DNA of 64,000 nucleotides from Xylona heveae TC161 (taxonomy: Eukaryota > Ascomycota > Xylonomycetes > Xylonales > Xylonaceae), in assembly GCF_001619985.1 (NCBI RefSeq), contig NW_017264193.1, forward strand, positions 2,423,726-2,487,725. Reading direction: 5' to 3'. The notes below the pieces were generated by a model, which was not told the origin of the DNA, searched no databases, and saw only the letters and a list, made by a program, of their open reading frames with translations. Made by a program: the position numbers and the translations under genes. Numbering within the stretch: the first letter of the stretch is position 1; every line of letters starts with the position of its first letter. Below, piece by piece: positions 1-9,615 of the stretch.

Positions 1-1227
1 GAGATGGGGCGTCTTGTTGGAGCAGTACTCCTCGGCGACGATGAGCTCCACGACGAGCGTGTGCGAGACCGAGAGGCCGCCCTCCTCGGTGGAGTCGAGA
101 TGGCAGACGGGGTGAGAGGTCGGGTCAATGACGGCGTGGAATTCCATTTCGGCCTGTCCTTCGCCATCAAAGTCCGTCTTCCAACCCGACTTGAGCTCGG
201 CCTCGCCAATGGTGCGGGTATCCTGGTGCAAGATGCCCTTGTTGTGGCCGCCAATCTTGTGGTTGTGCTTGAGGCACGCGGGAGACACAATCTTGGAGTG
301 CTCGTCGATGCGCCAGTTGATCTTGCGCACGCGCCAGCGGTTGATAAACTCCTTTTGTCGGGTGGTCAAGCCGGAGACGCGCAGCTCGACGGGGAAGTCG
401 CCAATCGGGTGAATGACATTGGGCGTGGTGACGTGTGCAGTGAGGCTGGTGGGCGGGAAGATGCGCACCGAGTGCTTGTCGTTGCCGGGGAAGATGGCGC
501 GGTTGACCTTGAGCACGCGCTCAAAGTTCAGCGTCTCACCGGCCGTGGTTTGGGTCTTGGCCACAAGCTTGTATTCGATGCTGCCAAGGGGGCCCTGAGC
601 GGTGGCAGGCATGTCACCGGGCAAGAGGTAGCTGATGGGGAATGAGTGCACGCCGTGGCTCAGCGTGGTCGGATCCCTGAGAATCTCCCACTTGGTCAAT
701 TCGGTCGTCTGTTGTGCGCAGTCGTGGCAATGCGACACAATGGGCCGCTTCGTGGTAGCGACGCGTACAAGACGCAGGCTGAGTTGGGGAAGAGTGATTT
801 CGGGCTCGGCGACGAGGACCTTGATCTGACCGGAGAAGAGGGCGCCGGTGGAGGTCTGGGGAGTGCCGTAAAAGACGAGAGGCGGGGATTCGATCTGAAC
901 CTCCATGTGTGTGGGGTTCACCGGGATCAGACGAGGGCTGCCCTTGGGCGAGTTCTTGCCCGAGGTCTTGCCCGCCAGGTTGGAACGCTTGAGATGATCC
1001 ATGCTGTGGCGGCGTTGGTCTTCGAAACTGCGACGCTGTTTGGTCGGGATAGAATCGGTCGAGTGGGACGGGGACAGCAGTGGGGAGCGCGCAAACGCAA
1101 AGTCGAGGATACGGGCTGGCATATCCTTTTTATTGTTCTGATTGGATTGGGAGCTGCGTTGAGAAGGGAGAGAACGAGACTCGTCCGAATCAAGGTCGGG
1201 CTGCGGAAAAAGATAGGGAAAGAGCAT
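1..1227 (-). CDS. LDB19: Arrestin-related trafficking adaptor, LDB19/ART1-like (5' part; runs off left edge)
   Basis: The minus strand is open for 409 codons from an ATG at 1225-1227 to the window edge with no intron needed. A second in-frame ATG (1120-1122) begins the more conserved-looking MPARILDFAF and may be the true start; the 35 residues between them are Ser/Gln/Asn-rich. A basic Ser-rich stretch is followed by arrestin-type beta-strand sequence (PPLVFYGTPQTSTGALFSG, then HSFPISYLLPGDMP and ISVSH/LSVSHTLVVELIVAEEY-like strands), as expected for the Ldb19 arrestin-N family. These adaptors bring Rsp5/HulA-type HECT ubiquitin ligases to plasma-membrane transporters to trigger endocytosis. 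PY motifs normally lie in the C-terminal part, which is outside the window. Family assignment is from recalled similarity; palF or creD paralogues fit less well. Confidence 0.75.
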   Translation of the reverse strand, partial: MLFPYLFPQPDLDSDESRSLPSQRSSQSNQNNKKDMPARILDFAFARSPLLSPSHSTDSIPTKQRRSFEDQRRHSMDHLKRSNLAGKTSGKNSPKGSPRLIPVNPTHMEVQIESPPLVFYGTPQTSTGALFSGQIKVLVAEPEITLPQLSLRLVRVATTKRPIVSHCHDCAQQTTELTKWEILRDPTTLSHGVHSFPISYLLPGDMPATAQGPLGSIEYKLVAKTQTTAGETLNFERVLKVNRAIFPGNDKHSVRIFPPTSLTAHVTTPNVIHPIGDFPVELRVSGLTTRQKEFINRWRVRKINWRIDEHSKIVSPACLKHNHKIGGHNKGILHQDTRTIGEAELKSGWKTDFDGEGQAEMEFHAVIDPTSHPVCHLDSTEEGGLSVSHTLVVELIVAEEYCSNKTPHL

Positions 1228-2460
1228 ATAGCGCGAAAATTTCCCAGACTTTTTCCCTAATTAATTTCTCCCCACTTGGACTTTTTCACACCTCCTCCTC
1301 TTCTTTTGCTAATTTTGTATCGGGGGTTTTCTTTGGATTGTTTCCCCCTCGTAACCCTTATGATAACACCTGCCCTATTCGATGGTTGGCGCTTCAATGG
1401 CTCTATCGAAGATTGTCGATCCCTTGGGAGGGGTTGATGATAAGAGACTGAGAGCAGTAGCGATTTGCCCTAAAGATATGAGATGGGATGTTCGTAGGTG
1501 GCTGCCGGGGTGACACGGTTGTGATGTAGTGACGGATGTCAGAAGGGCGAATGAGAGATGGCGCCACAATCAGATAATAAAATGATAATCAAATGTCCAT
1601 CAAAAGTCACACACATACACAGACAGAGTGAGGAATTCAACGAGTAAATGTGATTTCTGTGTGAGATGGATCGTGTTCAAAGAAGAAAGAGAAGGGGAGA
1701 AATAGCACAAAAAAATGTAGGTGGGGTGGGATGCCAGACGGTTTAAGTATCATGTTACGAGTAAAGGAAAGAGGGAAAAAAAAAGAGTCATCAAACACGT
1801 AACTAAAACCTCCGAGAACAGAATCGCAAGGAGTGCACCGTGTCTCGTCACCGCAGAGTAGTACTAGGTAGGTAGGTAGGTAGTGAGTTAGGGTGAGAAA
1901 AAAAAACTAGTAGGGCCGGTTGTGGCCCAAGTCGCGAGTAGGGGAGAGAGGTGGGATGGGCGGGATCGCAAAGGGGGATGAAGCCGAAACCTTTCCGGGT
2001 TGGGCCAACAACGACCATTTAGTGCTCGATGAGCAATTCCATCCAAAGGTTCGCATCATCTAGAGTCTCTTCCACAAATTAATAGCCCCCGTTGTGGGTC
2101 TTTTTTTCCTTCTACCCTTTCCTTTTCTTCTCTCTCGGTCTCTCTTTCACCTTCCACTTTTCTCTTTTCTCTCTCTCATCCTTTGTTCTCCGCACATGTT
2201 TTGACCAAGGTTCTTCGGGTGCCTTGTTCCTTGTTCTTGGAGACCTACTAATGAGGTACTAAAGTTACTGTTTCCAGAACGTGTACACGCCACCTTGCTG
2301 TCCTACCCACGGATACACTCATGCATACAAACAAAACACACGCAGTTACAGACAGGTCTTTTACCTGTAACACGTGCACCCACTTAACTAAGAGTTGCAT
2401 CCTCCCCTTTTCCACCCCCTCCATGATTATACAATCACCGACACCATTACCTGTAAACCA
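1228..2460. other. Intergenic: upstream region of the LDB19-like gene
   Basis: No supportable gene. Purine-rich plus-strand stretches around 1660-1800 read as CT-rich on the minus strand, as is common just upstream of fungal start sites. A TAGG tetranucleotide microsatellite lies at about 1866-1883. At about 2098-2190 there is a pyrimidine-rich block on the plus strand with no gene downstream of it that I can support. Confidence 0.6.
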
Positions 2461-3986
2461 CCCTCGCACCCATGAAGTTTAACCATGACGAGTATAACCT
2501 TAACGAGAGCTCCACAACTCAACGGACCACCAATCCATCATCCCCATCCAATCCCACCCATCCACCATTCTCCCCGTGACGACCTTTGGTTGCGTCGGAT
2601 GCCGCAAGATACCAGGGCAAATTGCTCATGGCGGGGTAAACCGGCCTGTACCGTATCCCGTGCCCCCAACCTCCCTACCTGTTCAGTTATAGTTAATAAC
2701 TAAATCCTGCGCCAGAGAGAAAGCCACCCAGATCTTGCATTTCCTCGGACCTGACGCTGCCATGGCTCATCCACAACCATGGGGAAATGGCATCATCATC
2801 ATCACTTCTTTGTTGTTCGTTGCCATTATTCCCCCATTCGCCATATACCATATGCCACTGTACTTTTTCCTTTTACTGAATCTACACCGTCCTGTTGTGT
2901 CCCATTGTCGTCGTCGTCGTCATCATCATCACCATGCATCACTTACTATTCTATATTTGTTGCACTAGTATTATTGCCTCAGCGCGTCTCGCTCTCGACT
3001 TCCAGGCTTGGTCACCCCCCCAGTCAGTGTTTCTCAAGTATACTCCACATTTCCGTTTTCCATGATTAATCTTGTACGCCCGGTCCGTGATTCCCCCCGC
3101 TCTGACCGTAGCCGCCGCCTACCTCTTTCAAGGATGTCCAAGGGTCCCCCAGGTCATCCATCCCTCCCGGGCCAGAATTGCGTCGACATGCTCACCAAGC
3201 ACCTCATGCATGCATGCATGCCTGTTTGCCTGCCTGGACGATCCTCAATACTATCCTGGGACATGCCAATGCATCAGCCACCTCAGCTCGAGACAGATCT
3301 ATCGGGCAACATGGCTGTATCAGATCAGGGACACATCTCAATCTGTATTTCTCTCTTCCAAAAACACCATCAGGTCACCGCCATGGCAAAGTGCGTGCCA
3401 ACGTGCTACTGTTGCTAGTTTGGTAAACAGGACCCCCAAGGCCCGTCACCTGAGATGGTCTGTGCATGTCCAAGCGTACGGTGTACTCTGTAGTCGCAGT
3501 GCTAATTCATTCATCGTATAAGTCCGTAAACTTGGTAAACAGTAGTATTATTCGTAGTGCCACAGTAAATAAAGAGTCGCGCCAGATGGCGTTGAAATGA
3601 GTCAAGACCCTTGTCAGGACCCGGCGAGCCTAGCATCTTCTCGAACGAATGAGCTTGTCCGGGCCGAGTCACGAGTACTTGTTCTGTACTTGTTACTCGT
3701 CGCATCCTCTTTCATCTCTTGAACTCGTATGGAGTACTTCCGAGCCCGTATATTTCCTGCACGTCTCACAATTCAGTGACCCCATTATCAATAAGAACAG
3801 ACCATCTAGACAAGCCGCAATGCAAGCCTCATCGTCCTGCCACAGTCATGTACCTTCTTTTGTTTCCTTTCCAGAAAACCCCATATTGAAAGATCCAGGA
3901 CCCTCGGACGTTACGTTCAGGGAATTCATGCCCAGATCTGGCCAATGATCCCACCACATGATCCCCAGGTAGCGCTAGGGTTCATT

Positions 3987-6432
3987 GTACAAAGTACTTT
4001 GATCACAATAGTCCGCGTCGTCAGGTACACAGTACGCCGATCCGCTTTATCCGTACGGAGTATCGGAGTACAGTAGGCGCCCTCGGTGTGTGATCCACCA
4101 CGTCCACCACCACCCCTGGTCCTTCCCCAGAAAAGCCACCCTCATCCCGGTCCGGTCGTACCAGTACTTGTTCTGCCTCATATTCGCGGCTCTTCAAAGC
4201 TTGGATCATTGTCACTGTACTATAGTGTGCATCGGCCCGGGGAAAGCATTCGGCATCGCATCGAACTTCCCAGGTGGGTGCCCCTTGTCCCTTGTCCCGT
4301 GGTGCTACAACTTCACTGACTGTGCTACGTAGTATACTTTACTTATATGCTATTTACCTACGGTAACTCTAGGTTCAGCTATACTCTGGTTATAGATTTA
4401 GTTACGAAGATACTCAAACATCTGATATGATCTGATCTTCCCCTCAAGCGGTCTATTGTTAAGTTAACGCGCAGTCACTTTCCCTCGTTCGTTAAGCATA
4501 GTACGGGATCCATTTTCCCACCAAGGTCCCCTTTCCTCGGGGTCTCTTTCCTCACTCCAGGCGTTCCTTTCCACCTCGGTATCCCATCCCGATTTCTCCA
4601 GCGCAGTCTGTCCACTTTTCGGCATCTCGCCCGTCTGAACCGAAAATCAATATTCGCCATCCACCATCCCATCCATCTTTATTGCTCATAGTACGAAGTA
4701 TTCCGTAACCCACGGATTAAGTTCTCGGTATACGAGAACACGCACCGAATACGGAGTACGCACCCCGTATTCCTGTTACGGCAACGCGGTCAAACTCTTT
4801 TAACTTCCATTACGACTACGGTGTTACAGATGCAGTTATCAGATTTATAATTTTTTTTTATCAGATCTCTCGTCCAGTCTAGTCCAGCCCAGTCCAGCCA
4901 ACCTTTGTGTTCCTGACTACCTCCATAGTGTTTGACCATTTCCTACTACTGTACCTTACCTTGTTCCGGTACAGATCAATGCGACGATCATTTGTGTACT
5001 ATGTACTATGTACGGTGTAAGTATGGCCAATATATTCCCTGCCCTGACGCACATGCTACCATGCTACACATTACTTCGACATTATTACCACATACCTACA
5101 TTCAGACTTCACTTTTTTTTTTCCAGGTTGTTATTTGTCTATACTCTACTTCGTATACTCTATACCGCGCTATAAAGTAATAGAGTAACAGCTATGATGC
5201 CATTGTTCAATGAATCCAAAGAAAATTTTACGTAATGTTTACTACCGTTGTACGGGCACTCTGTAACTCTGTAGCCAATACTTTTGTGTGTACGATGAGC
5301 ATGGTGTACTTGCTGGTTGTCAGGCACAGGCACAGGCACGGGCACGGGCACGGGCACGTGGGCGCCTGGTACTGGCAAATTTTTTTCTTTGTTCTTCCTC
5401 GCCAGTACGGTGTGTAGTGTGCACGCACAATTCTTTCAAAACGCGCTAAACAATTTTCTTGCCACTTGGTAAGAGTAGTCTGCTTGGTCCGTTGTCCGCC
5501 AAAAGTCGTTCTAAATAGCGGGACGAAGCGTCCTGGCATTAGACCGAACACCAGGTATCGTAGTATGAGTACCCTTCAGTTTAGGGCGGAATTATTGCAC
5601 TGTGTTGTGTTCTGCTACTGTACGTACTCGCTAAGTTGACTGTTGACCGCACAAGACTTTGCAGATTTTGTCGCTTCGATGGAGCAGGTGTAAATATTTT
5701 CAAATTTCTTTGGTCTGATATTCTGCCCATATTAATGTTATGGTCATTATTTTATACAACATACTCGATATCAAGTGCAAGTAATATTACACTAGTATTA
5801 CAGTATAGGCTCACTTTATACCACATCCCTCATGTAAATCGATGGAAATGTGTACAAAGTACACTGGACAACAAACTGGAGGAACCTGACGAGCAATATT
5901 AAAAAACAATACAAATGACGCAATTTCTTTTCCTTTTCCTCTTCCTCTCTTAATGGACTTGAGTACGAAGTAGCGGTATAGAAGATCAATACCAACATAC
6001 ATGGGACATCCAAGCATCATGCATCTACATCGTGAAGAAACAACAGACTCCGATTCGACAGAAACTGTCAAAACTTGACATCTGACATCTCGTCAACTCG
6101 ACAAGACTACAGTGTACTCAGACGAGTACTCGTCCAATTAGTCCTGTGCAGGCCATGTTCCACAATAAATTATACCATGGGACCATCAAAAGACGCGATA
6201 TCCATTAGGTAATGCTAAATGGCTATTATGCAACTAACTCTCGAGTACGCAACCATACAAACAATTTTTTTGCCCTCTTTTTTTTTTTTTCAATGGACGT
6301 ACTTTGTACCTCCGACCTCTGTTCGTAGTGGGCAAGGTAAGTTAGGTAACTTACAACAACGAAGACAACGACGACGAACAACTCCGTTCTCCATCGGTGG
6401 TCCCCGATGTCCGTGTATTTCGTACTTTGTAC
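3987..6432. repeat. Dispersed 11-base motif GTACTTTGTAC (4 exact copies)
   Basis: Exact copies are at 3987-3997 and 5852-5862 (as GTACAAAGTAC) and at 6299-6309 and 6422-6432 (as GTACTTTGTAC). The motif is an imperfect palindrome with GTAC at both ends. I noticed it only in this gene-free stretch. Role unknown: it could be a factor-binding site or a family-wide short intergenic repeat. Confidence 0.6.
5322..5359. repeat. GGCACA/GGGCAC hexamer repeat
   Basis: About six tandem hexamers, grading from CAGGCA-type units to CGGGCA-type units along the array. Both strands stay open through it (on one strand reading Pro-Val repeats), which explains the spurious open frames over it. A two-phase array of this sort suggests expansion after a point change in one unit. 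Confidence 0.75.
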
Positions 6433-7593
6433 TAGCAGCAGCATTGGGTAGTAGGTAATACTACGTAGGTAGAGAGGACCTTTGTCGTTGAGTATATACA
6501 GACGTGTACTACGTAGCATCATGAAACCCCTACTCCGACTCCGACTCCTACTCCTCGCTCCAGGGCTCCTACGCGTCAATCGAGGGGAAAATTGCATGAT
6601 CCCTGGAAAGAAAAAACAGGGCACATGGAAACTGGAAGGAAGAAAAAAAGAACCAGCGAGGCAGGGGGAAACCTGGGTGTTTGGATCGTCGATTTGCTGA
6701 TCGCTGCGGCGTACTAAATGATCCATGGACGGAATACTCGTAGGATGCCAACATGCACAGGCTGCATGGTTCGCAAGGCGTCAAGGCTTCGTTCCCTCGT
6801 TCGTCTCGAGGCTCGGTGGATTGGTGCGAGGTGCCAAGCTCAGGACCACTAAGGTTCTTGCGTCGACATCACGTTGTTTGATTTTCCCTCCTCTCTCGCC
6901 TGCATCCGAAATAAGGCGAGCTTGGTGCGAGGTGCGAGGTGCAAGGTGCATACTTGTTCGTTGTGAGTGTCCACAGTCCCTTGGTCCACATCGGTCCTCG
7001 ACCGACTTCCCACATTAATTTATTGTCCAACTACGCAATCCTGGTTCTTCCCCCCACCTCTGCTCCCTCGTCCCTTTTTCTTTAGGTAAACAAACGACCC
7101 ATGGACCGATCCGTACGTCTCGCTCACAAGAATGGCGCTCCGCTTCCCCACACCCGCAAATATTTTTTTTTTTCAACACGACAGGGAAAAACAACAGAAA
7201 AAGCCTGTTCATGGCGTGTTGTTGCGGATGAGTCTGAAACTCAACCATCCCTTGTCCCCAGTCTGGGATTGATCGCTGCTCGGCATGGGCCTGCTCCCTA
7301 CCGCGGAACGTCTTGCATCGGAGTGCGGGCCGCGCCAGGATCAAAATTTTTTTTTTCTTTCTCTCTTTGCATCCACCTCCCCCCTGTGGCTTCGTTTTTC
7401 AAAGGGGCCCCCTGCATGACACGATACTCGAGTATTGAAACGTAATGCAGTCACAGTACCTCTGTGCTGTACTGCAATGAAGTAGTAGTGCTGCACTCAG
7501 AAACGGGTCGCTCTTGAACCCACTCCGTAAGAGCCATAACACAAACGTAAATGAAACGTAAGGAATTATCGATCGAATGATACTCTTCGTCAA

Positions 7594-8721
7594 TTACGCG
7601 TGCTTCAATCCAAGAACCCGGATGGCATTCCCGCCTAGCACGCCCTCTGCGAGGTCCTGCTCACGACCAACAGCTGCGTGAATTGCTTGGTAGTTTGTGC
7701 GCACGCTCAACCACTCCGTCTCGCCTTCTTCCAGCGGTGGGAAGAAAGGGTGGTCAGTGCCAAACATGACTCTGTCGGCGCCCGAAGCCTCAATCGCCGC
7801 TCGCAGGCCTATCTCGGAATACACGACCGCATCAAGGTAAACATTCTTGCTGAGCACATCCCACACGCTGCGGCGGCGGCGGGGAGCTTTGTTCGCATCT
7901 CCGCTGTTTGCCTGCTTCTTCATCAGATGCGCATCATGCGCAATGCAGCTCTCAATCCGGCCCGCGAGGAACGGCAGCGTTCCACCGCTATGCGCAAGAA
8001 GGACCTGGAGATCGGGAAACCTATCCCACACGCCGCTCAGGAGCATCCGGGTCACGGCGACGGTCGTCTCGAGCGGAAAGCCCAATGCCAGCGGCAAGAC
8101 GTGCCCATAGTCGCCTGCGCGAGGGCCGTATACTGACACGGGCAGGCCGTAATGCGGGTGCAAGAAGACCAGCAGTCGCTGCGCCTGGAGCGCAGCATAG
8201 ATGGGATCCAGCGCGGGGTCGTCTAGGCCCGAGCCAAGCCCCGATGTCCCCATGATGATTCCCCGCATATATGGCAGTTGCTTGAGCCGGGCAATCTCCG
8301 CCACGACGACCTCAGTGGACGCGGATAACGGCAATGCTCCAAACGCATATAGTCGTCCGGGAGCATTCTGCGCACAGACGGCATTCATGTCATCGTTGAT
8401 GCGCTGCGCGGCAGGCCCAGCCTCGTCCGCGCTTAGAAAGTCCAGCCATGGGTTCGCGAGCGATATGACGGATATGTCAATCTTATGGGCGTCCATGAAT
8501 GCGATCTTCTCCTTGATATCGTAGTAGGCGGGGCCGACAGGACGTCCGCGCGCCGTCGAGGGCCGCGACGGATCGTCTTCGCCCGGTAGAATGATCAGCC
8601 GTGATGATGATGTGTCTGGTGGGAATGTGCGCACGTAGGGTACAGAGCTCCGCGAGCGGAGGAGGTCCATATAGGCAGGCGGATATACGTGTGTGTGAAC
8701 GTCAACAACTGGCGTGGTCAT
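7594..8721 (-). CDS. Uracil-5-carboxylate (iso-orotate) decarboxylase, thymine salvage
   Basis: A single-exon gene of 375 residues. The start is the ATG at 8719-8721 (MTTPVVDVHTHVYPP); the frame continues upstream only through a non-ATG extension. It is an amidohydrolase-2/ACMSD-fold protein that strongly resembles, from memory, fungal IDCase, which releases CO2 from uracil-5-carboxylate to give uracil. Visible metal-site residues are His9 and His11 (HTH), His188/His190 (LHPH), His244 (LLAHSGG) and Asp323 (GTDHPFF), matching the family's zinc ligands and catalytic residues. Length is normal and nothing is broken. It is transcribed divergently from the thymine 7-hydroxylase gene at 9616, which makes its substrate. 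Related family members (ACMSD, 2,3-DHB decarboxylase) are less likely given the VISLANPWLDFL and HYGLPVSVYGPR segments. Confidence 0.9.
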   Translation of the reverse strand: MTTPVVDVHTHVYPPAYMDLLRSRSSVPYVRTFPPDTSSSRLIILPGEDDPSRPSTARGRPVGPAYYDIKEKIAFMDAHKIDISVISLANPWLDFLSADEAGPAAQRINDDMNAVCAQNAPGRLYAFGALPLSASTEVVVAEIARLKQLPYMRGIIMGTSGLGSGLDDPALDPIYAALQAQRLLVFLHPHYGLPVSVYGPRAGDYGHVLPLALGFPLETTVAVTRMLLSGVWDRFPDLQVLLAHSGGTLPFLAGRIESCIAHDAHLMKKQANSGDANKAPRRRRSVWDVLSKNVYLDAVVYSEIGLRAAIEASGADRVMFGTDHPFFPPLEEGETEWLSVRTNYQAIHAAVGREQDLAEGVLGGNAIRVLGLKHA

Positions 8722-9615
8722 TGTGATTTGATCTGCCGGTCTCGTAGCAAATGTAAATGTGAGTATTGTGTATTGTGTGTATTGTATCGTGTTGTATACG
8801 CGCACTGTAATATTGTATGCAGCGAAGATGAGCTCAATGCCAAAACAAAGTTAAATGCACTCGTGAAACCAGAATAAACGCCACAAGTGCATACAGAAGT
8901 AACACAACAGACAAGAGATGAGGTCCAAGCAAAGTTTAGAGCCTCAACAGGGTGATTGTTCTGGGGATGACGGAAGCTAATCTGACATGGCGTCCATACA
9001 ACGTATGTATGTTTATCTTCCGGCCAGCCCCCCTCATTTCGACCTTTTTCTTATCTGCTGTGCTATCTCCTTTTTCACCTGTCCCTTGCATTTGGCATGC
9101 CGTTAGTCGTCCGCCGTTCCCGCACCACCATCTTCTTTGGGGATTTTCCTCCCTCCCCATGCCACGGGAAAGATATGGTGCTTGCAGCTGTAGAGATAAG
9201 ACGGGGCTCATGGACTTCCCTATTTGGGGACGGACTCCCCCTGCACGACCTCTGATAATGCTTATTATCAGCCAGTCATGGCAGATATCTCTCCAATTAT
9301 CATCCCACTTCTTATCTCTGACCATGAGTGGCACGGCCCTTGAACAAATAGGCTGTAACTTACCTGTGTAACAAAAATATGCACGATAGAGTACCATGCG
9401 CGCAGAGCCTCAAAGTGCGGGGTGATGGTGGTGATGCTACACGACTAGAACTTAACCACCTAGCTTCCCAGAGATGAAATAGGTCTTTTAGGTGCTTTAT
9501 TTTATAATTTACAGACTATATTGTAGTCATCTTCTTTTCGTTATCCCTGCAAAAAGACAGTGACAGTCGTTGGTTGTTTCTGCGTATTTTACCATTCGAC
9601 ACATCGGCTTATCAA
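8722..9615. promoter_or_regulatory. Shared divergent promoter of the thymine-salvage pair
   Basis: This 894-base interval separates the two divergent starts. Between 9013 and 9317 it carries seven to eight HGATAR-type GATA-factor sites: TTATCT at 9013, 9051 and 9312, CTATCT at 9063, AGATAA at 9194, TGATAA at 9253, and TTATCA at 9265 and 9297. The sites at 9253 and 9265 form an inverted pair. In filamentous fungi clustered sites like these are bound by the nitrogen regulator AreA/NIT2. Regulation of this pair by nitrogen supply is an inference. Overlapping open frames on both strands here do not resemble proteins. Confidence 0.65.

Larger units (their letters stand above)
2461..7593. other. 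Gene-poor 5.1 kb stretch rich in short GTAC-containing motifs
   Basis: Only short, low-complexity or overlapping open frames occur here and none looks like a protein. What stands out is short motif content: four exact copies of GTACTTTGTAC or its complement (3987, 5852, 6299, 6422), two of TACGGAGTA (4054, 4750), many other GTAC/CGAGTACTCG-like words, a hexamer repeat at 5322-5359, and homopolymer T/A runs (around 4849, 5113, 6276, 7169, 7346). No target-site duplications, terminal repeats or coding remains of a mobile element were seen. It may be a long upstream region of the LDB19-like gene, host an unrecognised noncoding RNA, or be neutral sequence. Confidence 0.55.

Noticed and set aside
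4-1260. Long plus-strand open frames of 213 and 204 residues
   Set aside because: They overlap the minus-strand arrestin frame, whose translation has recognisable arrestin strands; the plus frames have no such likeness.
1228-7593. A mobile element filling the gene desert
   Set aside because: No transposase or reverse-transcriptase-like frame, no terminal repeats and no long internal repeats were seen; only short words recur.
7678-8524. Plus-strand frames over the decarboxylase gene
   Set aside because: Antisense shadows of a clearly conserved minus-strand enzyme.
8936-9397. Open frames of 139-153 residues on both strands between the thymine-salvage genes
   Set aside because: Both strands are open, composition is not protein-like, and the interval is the only room for two promoters.
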